Shown here one piece after another: positions 8,534-16,874 of a DNA stretch of 36,297 nt. The stretch spans positions 1-36,297 of the forward strand of contig NZ_FOHQ01000009.1 of NCBI RefSeq assembly GCF_900111645.1, read 5' to 3'. Position 1 is the first letter of the stretch. Each line of letters starts with the position of its first letter. Origin of the DNA: Methanococcoides vulcani (GTDB lineage: Archaea; Halobacteriota; Methanosarcinia; Methanosarcinales; Methanosarcinaceae). Under the pieces are notes generated by a model, which was given only the letters and a program-made list of their open reading frames with translations, had not been told where the DNA came from and did no database searches. Made by a program: the position numbers and the translations under genes.

Positions 8534-8971
8534 TCATAATTCTGAATCAATGATCTTCTTCAACTTCGATACATCCAGTTTTTGGGGAGCTTCCTTTTCT
8601 TCAAGCGGCTCACCGGCATCATACTCATCCAGTGCCCTGCCTATCATTGGAAGCATGCTCACCTCTTCCCTCAGGAAATGGAAACCAGGTCTTGGACCAC
8701 CGCCTCTTCCTGCACGACATCTTACTTCCGCACCAGGCTTAAAGCCCCTGTCCTTAACAAATATATGGTTACGGTCCATGGAGCGGAGAGTTTCCACAAC
8801 CCTGTTAACAGCATCTCTGGGACCATTCACCATTGTTCCGAAACAGGTCTCTTTGATGGTAATGGCGTCCTCGGACTCATACACCCTCATAGCAGCATCC
8901 ATTGGCAGGACGCTGTCAGAACTTATCACAACGATCTTGGTAATGTTATCCTCAGTATCTTCACCCATCAT
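8534..8971 (-). CDS. mmp6: Methanogenesis marker protein 6
   Basis: A methanogen-specific protein (TIGR03272-type), 145 residues, function unknown. It contains TKIVVISSDSVLPMDAAMRVYES near the start, then ETCFGTMVNGP and an unusual basic glycine-rich turn VRCRAGRGGGPRPGFH. Two cysteines (C43, C85) are in these motifs. The start at ATG 8971 overlaps the mmp3 stop by four bases and is preceded by GGAAGTGATC, which also encodes the end of Mmp3, so the pair is translationally coupled. Only nine bases separate it from the mmp5 start. Confidence 0.9.
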   Translation of the reverse strand: MMGEDTEDNITKIVVISSDSVLPMDAAMRVYESEDAITIKETCFGTMVNGPRDAVNRVVETLRSMDRNHIFVKDRGFKPGAEVRCRAGRGGGPRPGFHFLREEVSMLPMIGRALDEYDAGEPLEEKEAPQKLDVSKLKKIIDSEL

Positions 8972-10533
8972 TGATCACTTCCTGTATCTTCAATAACGTA
9001 CATTACATCCCCGTCCTTCATGCCCTTAAGTTTTTCAGGCTCAAGAATGCGGCCTATGATATTCGTACTTGTGAACTTCTCACCCGTGGGACCGAACATG
9101 TCGTCGTCCTCAAGCTTCACACCGACCATACCATGTCTTTTTGCTGCCTGGTTAGTAACGCCAAGCTCACCAGCTACAACCTTACCCTGAGGAACGTTCT
9201 CAGGAAGGATCTCCTTGTATTTTTCAGCGGCTTTCTCTGCCTTGAAGATGTAAGTATTCTCATACGTCATCATAATGGGCAGTGCACCAACCGGTTTGAA
9301 CTGAAGATCGATGGCATGCCTGAAGAAATCAAGCGTCTTGGGAGCAAGTTCATCATAAAGTTTAACGCTCACAAGCTTTGAATCCGGAACACCTACAGCT
9401 TCTACCTTTCCTTCCTTCAAAACATCAATACTATGTGCAGGTTTCTGCTCAACGATAACAGCATCATCTTCAGTATAACCTTGCTTTACAAGCTCAATGC
9501 CAAGAGCTGAAAGCTTCTCTTCTGCTTCCTTAAAGGACAGGCCTAAGAGCCAGATCGGTTCAGGAGATGTCTTCACCATTAGCTTCTGGTCGGCCTCTGC
9601 CATCTGGACAAGCTCTATTCCATGAGAAAGATGTCCTACAACCGAATGCATGATACTTGCAGGCCTGTCATCCTTAGCTATGAACACCTTTCCAGTCCCG
9701 TAACCTACAGTTCGGACCCATACCGAACCTCTTGTCCGCGGGTCAAAATTCTCAAATTTGCACATCTCGCCATGCAATGAATGATCAGAAATAAAAGAAC
9801 TTGAAACAAATTCCACATCAAAGGTACCATCGCGTGTCAACGCAAAGAAATGTTCTGCACCTTCGGGTGCTTCGGGATGGATCTCGACCTCTATGTAGGT
9901 GAAGATCCTGGAACCATCCTCGATGACCGTATTCAGGTCAGTGGTACATATGTGCTCCCCGGTCTCCACCCATTCCAGTACCGGCTCAATGTTAATTATG
10001 CTGTCACCACTGCCAAGCTCGGACAGGATGTTTATCCCACTTACGACCTTTCCAAAAATACCATCTTCCGGAGTACCATATTCCGAAGAATGGTCCTCCA
10101 GTGCAATTATCATGTGAGTGTTATCCGGATCAAGACCACCGGCTCCGAACACCACATCATATTTGTTTAGTGATAATAAAGAATGAGTTGGTACAATGTC
10201 AGCTTTGAAGGGACCAAATGCCACTGCATCCCTGGAATCCCATCGAACCTTTGTACCCTCATATTCGTTGAAATTATCCGCCCATACATCAGCAGATGAT
10301 GAATCGCCTTCCAGTTCTATCCTGAAGTCCCCTTTCGAGGTCTTCACAACATAATCTATTATAGCACCGCTTTTGCGACCTTCGTCCTTCTTAAGGATAC
10401 CTATAGCGGTACCTTCCCTGTAAGGAGCTTCCGATACTTTAATAGCATCCCCCAGAGTAGAACCCGGGGGCAATGCTACCCGATTATCATTGACCTCAAC
10501 ACTAATCTCGCCGCTCAGGAATACCGCCTCCAC
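8968..10533 (-). CDS. mmp3: Methanogenesis marker protein 3 (cyclophilin-like)
   Basis: A methanogen-specific protein of 521 residues (TIGR03268-type), a known member of the MCR activation complex. The N-terminal 50 residues look like a ubiquitin/ThiS beta-grasp domain (SVEVNDNRVALPPGSTLGDAI). A central part (about 150-190: EDGIFGKVVSGINILSELGSGD) resembles cyclophilin-type peptidyl-prolyl isomerases, and a similar stretch recurs near the C-terminus (PTGEKFTSTNIIGRI). The start is the GTG at 10533; TAA lies just upstream in frame and no better ATG exists, though the GGAGG seen here falls inside the first codons. It follows atwA by 29 bases. Confidence 0.92.
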   Translation of the reverse strand: MEAVFLSGEISVEVNDNRVALPPGSTLGDAIKVSEAPYREGTAIGILKKDEGRKSGAIIDYVVKTSKGDFRIELEGDSSSADVWADNFNEYEGTKVRWDSRDAVAFGPFKADIVPTHSLLSLNKYDVVFGAGGLDPDNTHMIIALEDHSSEYGTPEDGIFGKVVSGINILSELGSGDSIINIEPVLEWVETGEHICTTDLNTVIEDGSRIFTYIEVEIHPEAPEGAEHFFALTRDGTFDVEFVSSSFISDHSLHGEMCKFENFDPRTRGSVWVRTVGYGTGKVFIAKDDRPASIMHSVVGHLSHGIELVQMAEADQKLMVKTSPEPIWLLGLSFKEAEEKLSALGIELVKQGYTEDDAVIVEQKPAHSIDVLKEGKVEAVGVPDSKLVSVKLYDELAPKTLDFFRHAIDLQFKPVGALPIMMTYENTYIFKAEKAAEKYKEILPENVPQGKVVAGELGVTNQAAKRHGMVGVKLEDDDMFGPTGEKFTSTNIIGRILEPEKLKGMKDGDVMYVIEDTGSDQ

Positions 10534-10562
10534 TACTTAATAGAGAAAGCTAAATCTTAAAG

Positions 10563-12179
10563 TTATGCTTCCTGAGCAACAGATACACGCTCTTCCTCTG
10601 TAAGCTGGGAAAGAACGTCATTGGGCTCACCAACAGCTATTATCTTAGCATCCCTCATTAGTGCAACGCGATCACATACCTCCTGCAGGAAATCCATATC
10701 GTGTGACACAATAACGAATGTGTCACCCATCTCATCACGTGCCTTAAGAATGGACTTTGTAACCTCGATCTTAGTTATCGGATCCATCGTACCTGTAGGT
10801 TCGTCCATCACAATAATGGTCGGCTCTTTCATAAGGATCTGTGCAAGAGCAACCCTGTGACTCTCACCCTCACTTATATCATCGGCCATCTTTGGCAGGA
10901 TCGATTTTGCCTTCTCTTCAGAGAAACCGGTAGCAATAAGTGTCTTTATTGCCTTGCGCACTGCAAGCTCGTACGGGAGGTCGATACCAATAGACTCTGT
11001 CAGGTTATCAATAATGCTCCTGTGAGTGTAAAGTCCGTATTCCTGATGAAGGATACCCATGTATTTGGTAGCACGACCCCTGTTGTCGGGGCCCGGAATG
11101 GTCATGTCAACCCATTCATCGCCCACACGCACGTGAATATCGCCTTTTGTAGGTTGCACGATACCCATGAGGATCTCAGAGGTGGTTGTCTTTCCCGCAC
11201 CACTGGTACCTGCAAGACCGAAGATCTCCCCTTCCTTTACATCAAAAGAGATGTCATTGACAGCATGTACGACACCCCTGGTAACAGAGATGTATTTTTT
11301 AACAAGGTTCTTGACATCGATAATAGGTTCACCAAGAACGACATTCTCGTTCTTTTCAATGTGTGAGACCATCTTCATGAACTCAGTGGAAACATCATGA
11401 GGATCACCCTCCATGACGACCACGCCATCTTCGAGGATGATGGCCTTATCTGCAAGCTCCTCGATAACCTCCGACCAGTGGGATGTAATGACCAGGGTCA
11501 TGTCGTAAGCTTTAACAGCCCTTTCAATGACATCGTGAACAACATCTGCAGTCCTTGGGTCAAGGGTACCTGTAGGTTCATCAGCAAGAAGCAGCATGGG
11601 GTTTCTTACAAGTTGTCTTGCAAGCACTACCCTCTGTTTCTCCCCACCACTCAGGTCACGTGCAACATGCATCATACGATGGGACAATCGTACATCCTCA
11701 AGAAGCTCCATTGCCCTTGACATAGCATCATTACCACTGTAACCGATCTCGGTAAGAGAGTTCATGACGTTTGCAACGACCTGGTCATCACCATACAGTG
11801 CAAACGTACGCTGGAGCATGATAGCGATCCTTTTAGAAACGTTTCTACGTTCATGAGCATGAAGGGACAATGCAACAAAGTCCGCATCGAATGATTTCAT
11901 CACGCCATCCTTACAATGACGGCATTGCTCCCCGACCTTACTGGGAGGATCGATATGATCACATTTATCACATCGTGCCAGATGATAGATGATCGAACCG
12001 GAGATATTCTCATATTCCTCGGCTCCCCTCAAAGCGTGCATCAGGATAGTCTTTCCTGCACCACTTCGACCTAGAATTCCAATGACTTCACCTTCATTGA
12101 TGTTAAGATTGATGTTTTTCAGAACATTAACACCATCATAAGATATAGTAAGGTCTTTGACCTCAATGAACAATGACAT
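10563..12179 (-). CDS. atwA: MCR activation component A2, twin ABC ATPase
   Basis: ATPase that powers reductive activation of methyl-coenzyme M reductase. Two ABC domains occur in one chain of 538 residues. Domain 1 has Walker A GRSGAGKT (37-44), a four-cysteine zinc-ribbon insertion (C70, C73, C86, C89), signature LSGGE (176-180) and Walker B ending ADEPTG. Domain 2 has Walker A GTSGAGKT (324-331), a divergent signature ISEGE (435-439) and Walker B VMDEPTG. No membrane segment is present, consistent with a soluble ATPase. ATG 12179 follows GGAGGAAAGCAA, the best ribosome site of the operon. It is the first gene of the leftward operon atwA-mmp3-mmp6-mmp5-mmp15-mmp17-mmp7. Confidence 0.97.
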   Translation of the reverse strand: MSLFIEVKDLTISYDGVNVLKNINLNINEGEVIGILGRSGAGKTILMHALRGAEEYENISGSIIYHLARCDKCDHIDPPSKVGEQCRHCKDGVMKSFDADFVALSLHAHERRNVSKRIAIMLQRTFALYGDDQVVANVMNSLTEIGYSGNDAMSRAMELLEDVRLSHRMMHVARDLSGGEKQRVVLARQLVRNPMLLLADEPTGTLDPRTADVVHDVIERAVKAYDMTLVITSHWSEVIEELADKAIILEDGVVVMEGDPHDVSTEFMKMVSHIEKNENVVLGEPIIDVKNLVKKYISVTRGVVHAVNDISFDVKEGEIFGLAGTSGAGKTTTSEILMGIVQPTKGDIHVRVGDEWVDMTIPGPDNRGRATKYMGILHQEYGLYTHRSIIDNLTESIGIDLPYELAVRKAIKTLIATGFSEEKAKSILPKMADDISEGESHRVALAQILMKEPTIIVMDEPTGTMDPITKIEVTKSILKARDEMGDTFVIVSHDMDFLQEVCDRVALMRDAKIIAVGEPNDVLSQLTEEERVSVAQEA

Positions 12180-12220
12180 TTGCTTTCCTCCGATATTGGC
12201 TGAGCGTAAGTACCTATTTG

Positions 12221-12268
12221 TTATATGATATTTTATGCTACTTAACAGATTTGTACATTCTGTACAAA
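12221..12268 (-). promoter_or_regulatory. Promoter of the atwA-mmp operon with upstream palindrome
   Basis: On the minus strand an AT-rich AAAATATCATATAA box (about 12221-12234) is placed to start transcription 20-30 bases before atwA. Directly upstream lies the inverted repeat TTTGTAC-ATTCT-GTACAAA (12250-12268), perfect over 7-bp arms. Its position next to the BRE/TATA fits an activator or repressor site; the regulator is unknown. Confidence 0.5.
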
Positions 12269-12339
12269 ACCGCTAAAGTGTCGCTTATACTATATTTGGA
12301 TTTGAAATATTATTAAGAATTTATCCTTAACAGACATAT

Positions 12340-12357
12340 CTGCATTACATAATGCAG
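12340..12357. promoter_or_regulatory. Perfect 8-bp-arm palindrome upstream of the atwA operon
   Basis: CTGCATTA and TAATGCAG flank a CA spacer. It lies about 160 bases before atwA and 94 bases past the end of the HAD gene. A dimeric protein site or a short 3'-end hairpin for the HAD gene are both possible. Confidence 0.4.
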
Positions 12358-12450
12358 TACATAAACATAACGCATCGGCATATCACCGTTAACATTCTAA
12401 AACAATATCAAACGAAGCAATAACGCATTCAGACAACAGTAGAAATTGCA

Positions 12451-13269
12451 TTACAGAGAATCAACTATATCCAGAACTTCCCCGATATCCCTGATCACCA
12501 TATCTGCAGATCTCTCCAGTTTTTCAGGGCGTTCATCCCCCTGTTGAAGGGTTACAACGCCAATATCCGCAGCCCTTAAAGCAAGAATATCATTAAGGCC
12601 ATCACCAACCATCATAACACTGTCATATTTCTCTTTCAGGTCAAGGATGATACGTGCCTTTTCGCGGGTAGTGGCAATATCGTAAACTCGCCCCATAGGT
12701 ATATCGATGCATTCCGCAAGCTGCCTGAGATTTCGTCGGCTGTCACCTGATGCAATATAGACATCCACCCCTCGTGATTTCAATTGACCGACAGTATCCT
12801 TAGTATCATGGAACATGCGACCTCCTGTACTTAGCACATATGGAACAGAGTGATCATTGCTGTCAACGATTATGCCTGCTGCCACATAGAATATTTTAGG
12901 GCAATGGACCTTCACCACATCGACCACCTGAAGGATATCCCCTACCTTAATATCACTATCCTTGATTATATCATAAGCTTCGTCCAAAGAAAAAGGAATA
13001 CTTGCACAACTGATATCAATAGCTATCCCATGATCATCAATAAAATCAATAACGCGCATGTTGCGGTCAACACCAAGGATCACAGCCGGCTCCGTATGAA
13101 GCACTATCAGTGCACGACCTTTGCGCTGTGCTACCAGGTCAGTGCTTTCCACACCCGTAAGAATGTTCCCACTACCGATATCCTTTGCCACACGATACAT
13201 GTGTAACAGAGTACCTGCACTATCAAAAACCACAGCTATGCTTTTTTGCATGTGAGTATGATTCGACAT
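12451..13269 (-). CDS. Soluble HAD-family phosphatase, P-type-ATPase-domain-like (MJ0968 type)
   Basis: A HAD-superfamily protein of 272 residues without membrane helices. Motif I is FDSAGTLL: the nucleophile Asp is present, and Ala sits where soluble HAD phosphatases have a second Asp, as in P-type ATPases (DKTGT). Motif II is IASGD, and the metal loop GDGLNDILAL matches the ATPase-type GDGxND. This layout resembles the soluble archaeal P-type-ATPase-like phosphatase MJ0968. Its substrate is unknown. ATG 13269 is preferred to the upstream TTG at 13275. It lies 43 bases after the nuclease gene on the same strand, so the two may share a transcript. Confidence 0.8.
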   Translation of the reverse strand: MSNHTHMQKSIAVVFDSAGTLLHMYRVAKDIGSGNILTGVESTDLVAQRKGRALIVLHTEPAVILGVDRNMRVIDFIDDHGIAIDISCASIPFSLDEAYDIIKDSDIKVGDILQVVDVVKVHCPKIFYVAAGIIVDSNDHSVPYVLSTGGRMFHDTKDTVGQLKSRGVDVYIASGDSRRNLRQLAECIDIPMGRVYDIATTREKARIILDLKEKYDSVMMVGDGLNDILALRAADIGVVTLQQGDERPEKLERSADMVIRDIGEVLDIVDSL

Positions 13270-13312
13270 AACCAATTATTAATCTTATGTTCTAAAAAAG
13301 AAAAATGACTTT

Positions 13313-14095
13313 TCAGTCACTTACGATCACAATTTCAGAAGGATCCCGCACAATTATTTCAGGACTGCCTTTGTACTCAATTATCTTCCCGGTCACCAGC
13401 ACATGCTTACCATCATAGTAAAGCTCAGGACTCTGCGGAAATCGGTCCCAATCATCCGACCAGATAACTACAGTAAAATACCCATCATACGGATCATGGA
13501 AATTGAGGTAAATAATACCATTCCCATCATGCCTTGCCGTGCGGACCACAGTTCCCTCAACAGTTACTGTCTGCCCCACATATCTTCCTGCATCAAGATA
13601 CGAGATAATGGTCTTTGCTGTTCCCTGAGAGGATCCCTCAGACCATAACCCTACGCCCTTTTCCCTTGCATAGGATTCTGATCCATCCAGCTGACCCTGA
13701 TAGTATGTATCCGGCCCATAAGTTTTTGAAACCGCCAGTCCTGAAAGCACCAGATCATTGTTCACCATACTACCATCAAGCCAGACATATCTTAACAGAC
13801 GTCCATATCGATCCGTATCGCTCACATCTGCTTCAAGTCTGACCGTCCTTCCAGAAAGGTTATCGACCATATACTGCTTTGCTTCCTGATAATATGGCTC
13901 TCCTCTTTCAGGAGTATCCACCCCGATAAGACGGACCTTCTCACCAGTGGATATGACAAATGTATCCCCATCAATTACCTCCGTCACATTTGCAAAAGTG
14001 ACAGTTCGCTCCGAAACTGCTTCATCAGGCCCAACGCACCCTGATAGTGAAAGGATAGAACTTAGGAGTAACAGGATAATAATGATCTTATGCAT
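13313..14095 (-). CDS. Secreted lipoprotein nuclease: SNase-like plus OB-fold domain
   Basis: A 260-residue exported protein. The N-terminus is a signal peptide ending in a lipobox-like LSGC with C20, so it is probably a lipoprotein. Residues about 31-152 are a staphylococcal-nuclease-type domain: EVIDGDTF (D42, D44), R55, D60, E63 in VRLIGVDTPERGE, and DRYGRLLRYVW with R99. These positions correspond to the Ca ligands and Arg/Glu catalytic triad of SNase. Residues about 170-258 form a second domain, likely an OB-fold (GQTVTVEGTVV then GKHVLVTGKIIEYKGSPEIIV), as in bacterial surface nucleases. A role in degrading extracellular DNA for nutrients or defence is inference. A small inverted repeat lies right before the start codon. 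Confidence 0.88.
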   Translation of the reverse strand: MHKIIIILLLLSSILSLSGCVGPDEAVSERTVTFANVTEVIDGDTFVISTGEKVRLIGVDTPERGEPYYQEAKQYMVDNLSGRTVRLEADVSDTDRYGRLLRYVWLDGSMVNNDLVLSGLAVSKTYGPDTYYQGQLDGSESYAREKGVGLWSEGSSQGTAKTIISYLDAGRYVGQTVTVEGTVVRTARHDGNGIIYLNFHDPYDGYFTVVIWSDDWDRFPQSPELYYDGKHVLVTGKIIEYKGSPEIIVRDPSEIVIVSD

Positions 14096-14097
14096 AG

Positions 14098-14112
14098 GGT
14101 GAAGATTTCACC
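14098..14112 (-). promoter_or_regulatory. Inverted repeat over the nuclease ribosome site
   Basis: GGTGAA and TTCACC arms flank a 3-base spacer immediately before the nuclease ATG at 14095. The GGTGAA read on the minus strand is the likely Shine-Dalgarno site, so pairing of the arms could hide it. Confidence 0.3.
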
Positions 14113-14214
14113 AAGATATTTCAAGGTTTCCTGCATGATATGACCCTGCCGAAAATAGAAAAGGCAGAAACCATACCATTCAAAAACATGTGCATGCCGG
14201 AAGAAAATAGTTTA

Positions 14215-14246
14215 CTATATATACAAGTTTAGCAAAGGAAACTTGT
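14215..14246 (+). promoter_or_regulatory. Promoter of the histidine kinase with 8-bp inverted repeat
   Basis: TATA-like CTATATATAC (14215-14224) leads straight into perfect arms ACAAGTTT (14223-14230) and AAACTTGT (14239-14246) separated by AGCAAAGG. The repeat would cover the transcription start or form a 5' leader hairpin. Confidence 0.45.
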
Positions 14247-14277
14247 TGTGTTATTAGGTGTCCTTTGATAAAACAAC

Positions 14278-15687
14278 TTGATCCACAGGACGGTACCCAG
14301 ATTGCAGGAACATGCTTTACCAAAAATACTGGTTGTCGATGATAATCAGAAGATCTTAGAACTGATGGAGGCCTACCTGTTTCCTGACTATGAGGTAATA
14401 ACTGCTTACAATGGACAAGAATCTCTTGATATTATCAAAAAAGAAGAGATAGACCTTGTTCTGCTAGACGTGATGATGCCTGATATGGAAGGATACGAAG
14501 TTTGCAATATACTGAAAAATGATCCCCACACCCAATTCACACCTGTAATAATAGTATCCGCCCTTTCACACAGGAAAGATCGTATTAAAGGATTTGAAGC
14601 CGGTGCTGATGAGTTCCTCACAAAACCTGTTGATCAGCTGGAGCTCAAAACAAGGATCAGATCACTTCTGAAGATAAAGGAGCTTAATGAAAAGAACGAA
14701 TCTGAACGCAACCTTGCACACAATTACCTGGACATTGCCGGAGTTATGCTCACAGTCTTCGATACTGACCGAAAGATCCAGCTCATAAATAAAAAAGGAT
14801 GTGAGATCATCGGTTGTAAAGATGATTCTTTGCTCGGAGCAGACTTTATTGAGACACTTGTACCGGAAAGGTACAGGGAAAAGGCAATTCAGAAATTTTA
14901 CCAGTTCACTAGCGGAAATACAGAAGGTCCGGAAAGCTTCGAAACCCCACTACTGAGACTGGACGGAGAGGAGAGAGAGATACAGTGGCACAACTCGCTC
15001 CTACATGGCAGAGGAGATGAGGTCATAGGTGTCTTATGCTCAGGAGAAGACATAACTGACAGGAAAAGAGCTGAAGAGGCACTGATCAAAGCAGAGGAGA
15101 TCCACGAGAAAGAGATACATCATCGGATCAAGAACAATCTCCAGATCATTTCCAGCCTTCTTGACCTTGAGTCTTCCAAGTTCACGGATCCACAGGTGGT
15201 CAGAGCGTTCGAGAAAAGCAGGGATAGAGTGCATTCAATAGCAATTACCAATGAGGAAATTTACCGTTCAAAGGAGAGGGGAAAAGTAAATTTCCGCAAT
15301 TATGTGTATGATGTGGTAAATTACCTGCACCACATGAACAATCACCAGACCGAGTTCATAGATATGAATATCGAATCTGAAGATATTCTCATGAGCTTTG
15401 ATAACGCAAGACATCTGGGACTGATATTAAATGAACTTATCATGAACAGTTTCAAGTATGCTTTCCCGGATGGAAAAGGGACTATCTCCATTAGTTCCCG
15501 GCAATTTGACGATCAGTTCACCCTTGTGGTAGAAGATGACGGCATCGGATTTCCCGTAAAGGACATATCAAAAACAGATACACTTGGGCTGAAGCTGGTA
15601 AATGAACTTGTGGAACAGATCCAGGGTAACATCCGTATTGATGGAAGTTCAGGTACAAAGTATACAATTAACTTCCGGAATTTGTAA
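14278..15687 (+). CDS. REC-PAS-histidine kinase (HisKA_2/HWE-like)
   Basis: A cytoplasmic signalling protein of 469 residues with no membrane segment. Order of domains: response-regulator receiver (about 15-132, DD at 21-22, phospho-acceptor D64 in LLDVMMP, K116), PAS (about 145-262, ending GEDITDRKRAEE), a HisKA_2 dimerisation helix with the phosphorylated His in EIHHRIKNNLQ (H281/H282), and an HATPase domain with N-box NELIMN (385-390), G1 box DDGIGFP (420-426) and LGLKLV. Such REC-PAS-HK proteins are common in Methanosarcinaceae and relay signals within or between kinases. The start is uncertain: TTG 14278 is the longest, TTG 14302 is the other option. No response regulator gene adjoins it. 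Confidence 0.92.
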   Translation: MIHRTVPRLQEHALPKILVVDDNQKILELMEAYLFPDYEVITAYNGQESLDIIKKEEIDLVLLDVMMPDMEGYEVCNILKNDPHTQFTPVIIVSALSHRKDRIKGFEAGADEFLTKPVDQLELKTRIRSLLKIKELNEKNESERNLAHNYLDIAGVMLTVFDTDRKIQLINKKGCEIIGCKDDSLLGADFIETLVPERYREKAIQKFYQFTSGNTEGPESFETPLLRLDGEEREIQWHNSLLHGRGDEVIGVLCSGEDITDRKRAEEALIKAEEIHEKEIHHRIKNNLQIISSLLDLESSKFTDPQVVRAFEKSRDRVHSIAITNEEIYRSKERGKVNFRNYVYDVVNYLHHMNNHQTEFIDMNIESEDILMSFDNARHLGLILNELIMNSFKYAFPDGKGTISISSRQFDDQFTLVVEDDGIGFPVKDISKTDTLGLKLVNELVEQIQGNIRIDGSSGTKYTINFRNL

Positions 15688-15759
15688 CCTCCCAAAAAAG
15701 ACATATCCTTTGAAAATAAAGTCTAATGTAACAATGAACCTTGCAACGAATGAGAGCGT

Positions 15760-16461
15760 ATGAACATCAGGACAACAATAATCACCATACTGCTCATAAT
15801 CGCGCTTGTAACTCCGGGATCCGCCCTGTTAGGTGAAAAGGAATACCCTAAATTCTTAGAAGAACCATGGGACCATTCCCCAATTACAGTATATATAGAT
15901 GAGCAGAACACCCCCCCCCATTACAGCCCTTCTTACCCGGCTACAGTAGTCAATGCCATGGAATATTGGGAGAAGGGGGGAAACGGGAAACTAAGCTATA
16001 CCCCTGTTTTTGAACTTGTCAACACTTCCGATGCAGATATTTATATCATGTGGGTGGAGAACATGGAAAAGGTCACTGGTGCAGAGGAAGGGGTTGCCGG
16101 TTTTTGCAGACCCATGATCGCTAATGGACGATACGTCCACGCAGACATCGTCCTGGAGGTTGGGGATTACAGAGGTTTTTCCTGGCAGCAATACGGCGAT
16201 GCCAATATGGAGCAACTTGTCACCCATGAACTTGGGCATGCTCTTGGACTTGGGCATAGCAATGACATACGGGACATAATGTATCCTACCTATGGGCAAA
16301 GGGAGAATTTGAACCCCCTTCTTGTAGAAACTACCTATCCACTCATAGTCATAACCATATTGATAGCTATTGGGATCTCAGGATATCTTGGAATTGGATG
16401 GTTACGATATCACAAAAAAAGGCAGAGGCTTGAGAACGAACTTCTCAAAGAGATGAAGTGA
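15760..16461 (+). CDS. Membrane-anchored matrixin-like zinc metalloprotease
   Basis: An exported 233-residue metzincin. Residues 1-22 are a signal peptide (LLIIALVTPGSA). The catalytic zinc site HELGHALGLGH (156-166) fits HExxHxxGxxH, and M174 in DIMYP supplies the Met-turn typical of matrixins. After about residue 192 there is a membrane helix (PLIVITILIAIGISGYLGIGWL) and a short basic tail, so the protease domain probably faces outside and is anchored at its C-terminus. The gene follows the kinase by 72 bases. A nine-C run at 15911-15919 encodes Thr-Pro-Pro and could slip. Substrates are unknown. Confidence 0.88.
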   Translation: MNIRTTIITILLIIALVTPGSALLGEKEYPKFLEEPWDHSPITVYIDEQNTPPHYSPSYPATVVNAMEYWEKGGNGKLSYTPVFELVNTSDADIYIMWVENMEKVTGAEEGVAGFCRPMIANGRYVHADIVLEVGDYRGFSWQQYGDANMEQLVTHELGHALGLGHSNDIRDIMYPTYGQRENLNPLLVETTYPLIVITILIAIGISGYLGIGWLRYHKKRQRLENELLKEMK

Positions 16462-16709
16462 CCGTTTGGTTGTATAAAATTGAGCTGAACAATGACCAGG
16501 GGATGAAAAATGAAAGGATGTTCAATATGAGGGCAGGTTTTGATGGTGAAAATGATACACTGCCTGAAATGTTCTTTGGAAAGGATGCTATCGATAAGAA
16601 GGAGTTCGAGGGCGTTCTGTCTGATTATTACCACTTCCGGGACTGGCATCAAAATGGAAAGCCTTCAAAAAGAAAGCTTGAAGAACTTGGACTTTTAAAA
16701 GAAAATTGA
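16458..16709 (+). pseudogene. C-terminal remnant of an aldehyde ferredoxin oxidoreductase
   Basis: The frame encodes the tail of an AOR-family tungsten enzyme: ERMFNMRAGFDGENDTLPEM (compare the family's RLFNVRAGFTRKDDTLPERF) followed by KEFEGVLSDYYHFRDWHQNG and the end KPSKRKLEELGLLKEN. Family members exceed 550 residues; only about 70 remain, and the tungstopterin and Fe-S parts are absent. A GTG at 16458 or ATG at 16503 could start translation, but no strong ribosome site is seen. Upstream sequence is the protease gene, not AOR in another frame, so this is most likely a relic of a deleted gene; a stand-alone small protein is the less likely alternative. Confidence 0.72.
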
Positions 16710-16772
16710 TTAAAAGGGCTAGCGGAAGGACAGGATTTTAAATACTTTTGAAACATCCATCCATTTGAAAGG

Positions 16773-16868
16773 CTTTATACGTTAACTTCTTATACAGAAC
16801 GTAGAATTATAAGCACAGATTTATCCATTAATAAAAAACTTGACGCTTTTTTACGAGTGACAGGAGGA
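16773..16868 (+). promoter_or_regulatory. Promoter and leader of aIF5A
   Basis: TATA-like elements occur at CTTTATAC (16773-16780) and AATTATAAGC (near 16804-16813), within a 165-base gap. Imperfectly spaced arms TACGTT (16778-16783) and AACGTA (16798-16803) overlap the first. The start codon at 16875 follows the strong ribosome site AGGAGGATCA. Confidence 0.4.
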
Positions 16869-16874
16869 TCATAA

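Noticed and set aside
7898-8539. 213-residue open frame opposite mmp5/mmp15
   Set aside because: Antisense shadow of two well-recognised coupled genes; composition is Cys/His/Arg-rich and there is no ribosome site.
8508-8996. 162-residue open frame opposite mmp6
   Set aside because: Ser/Thr/Pro-rich shadow frame of a recognised gene with no motif.
10857-11366. 169-residue open frame opposite atwA
   Set aside because: Shadow of conserved ABC-ATPase sequence on the minus strand.
12300-12335. Small TTAAG/CTTAA inverted repeat
   Set aside because: 5-bp arms in very AT-rich sequence are expected by chance.
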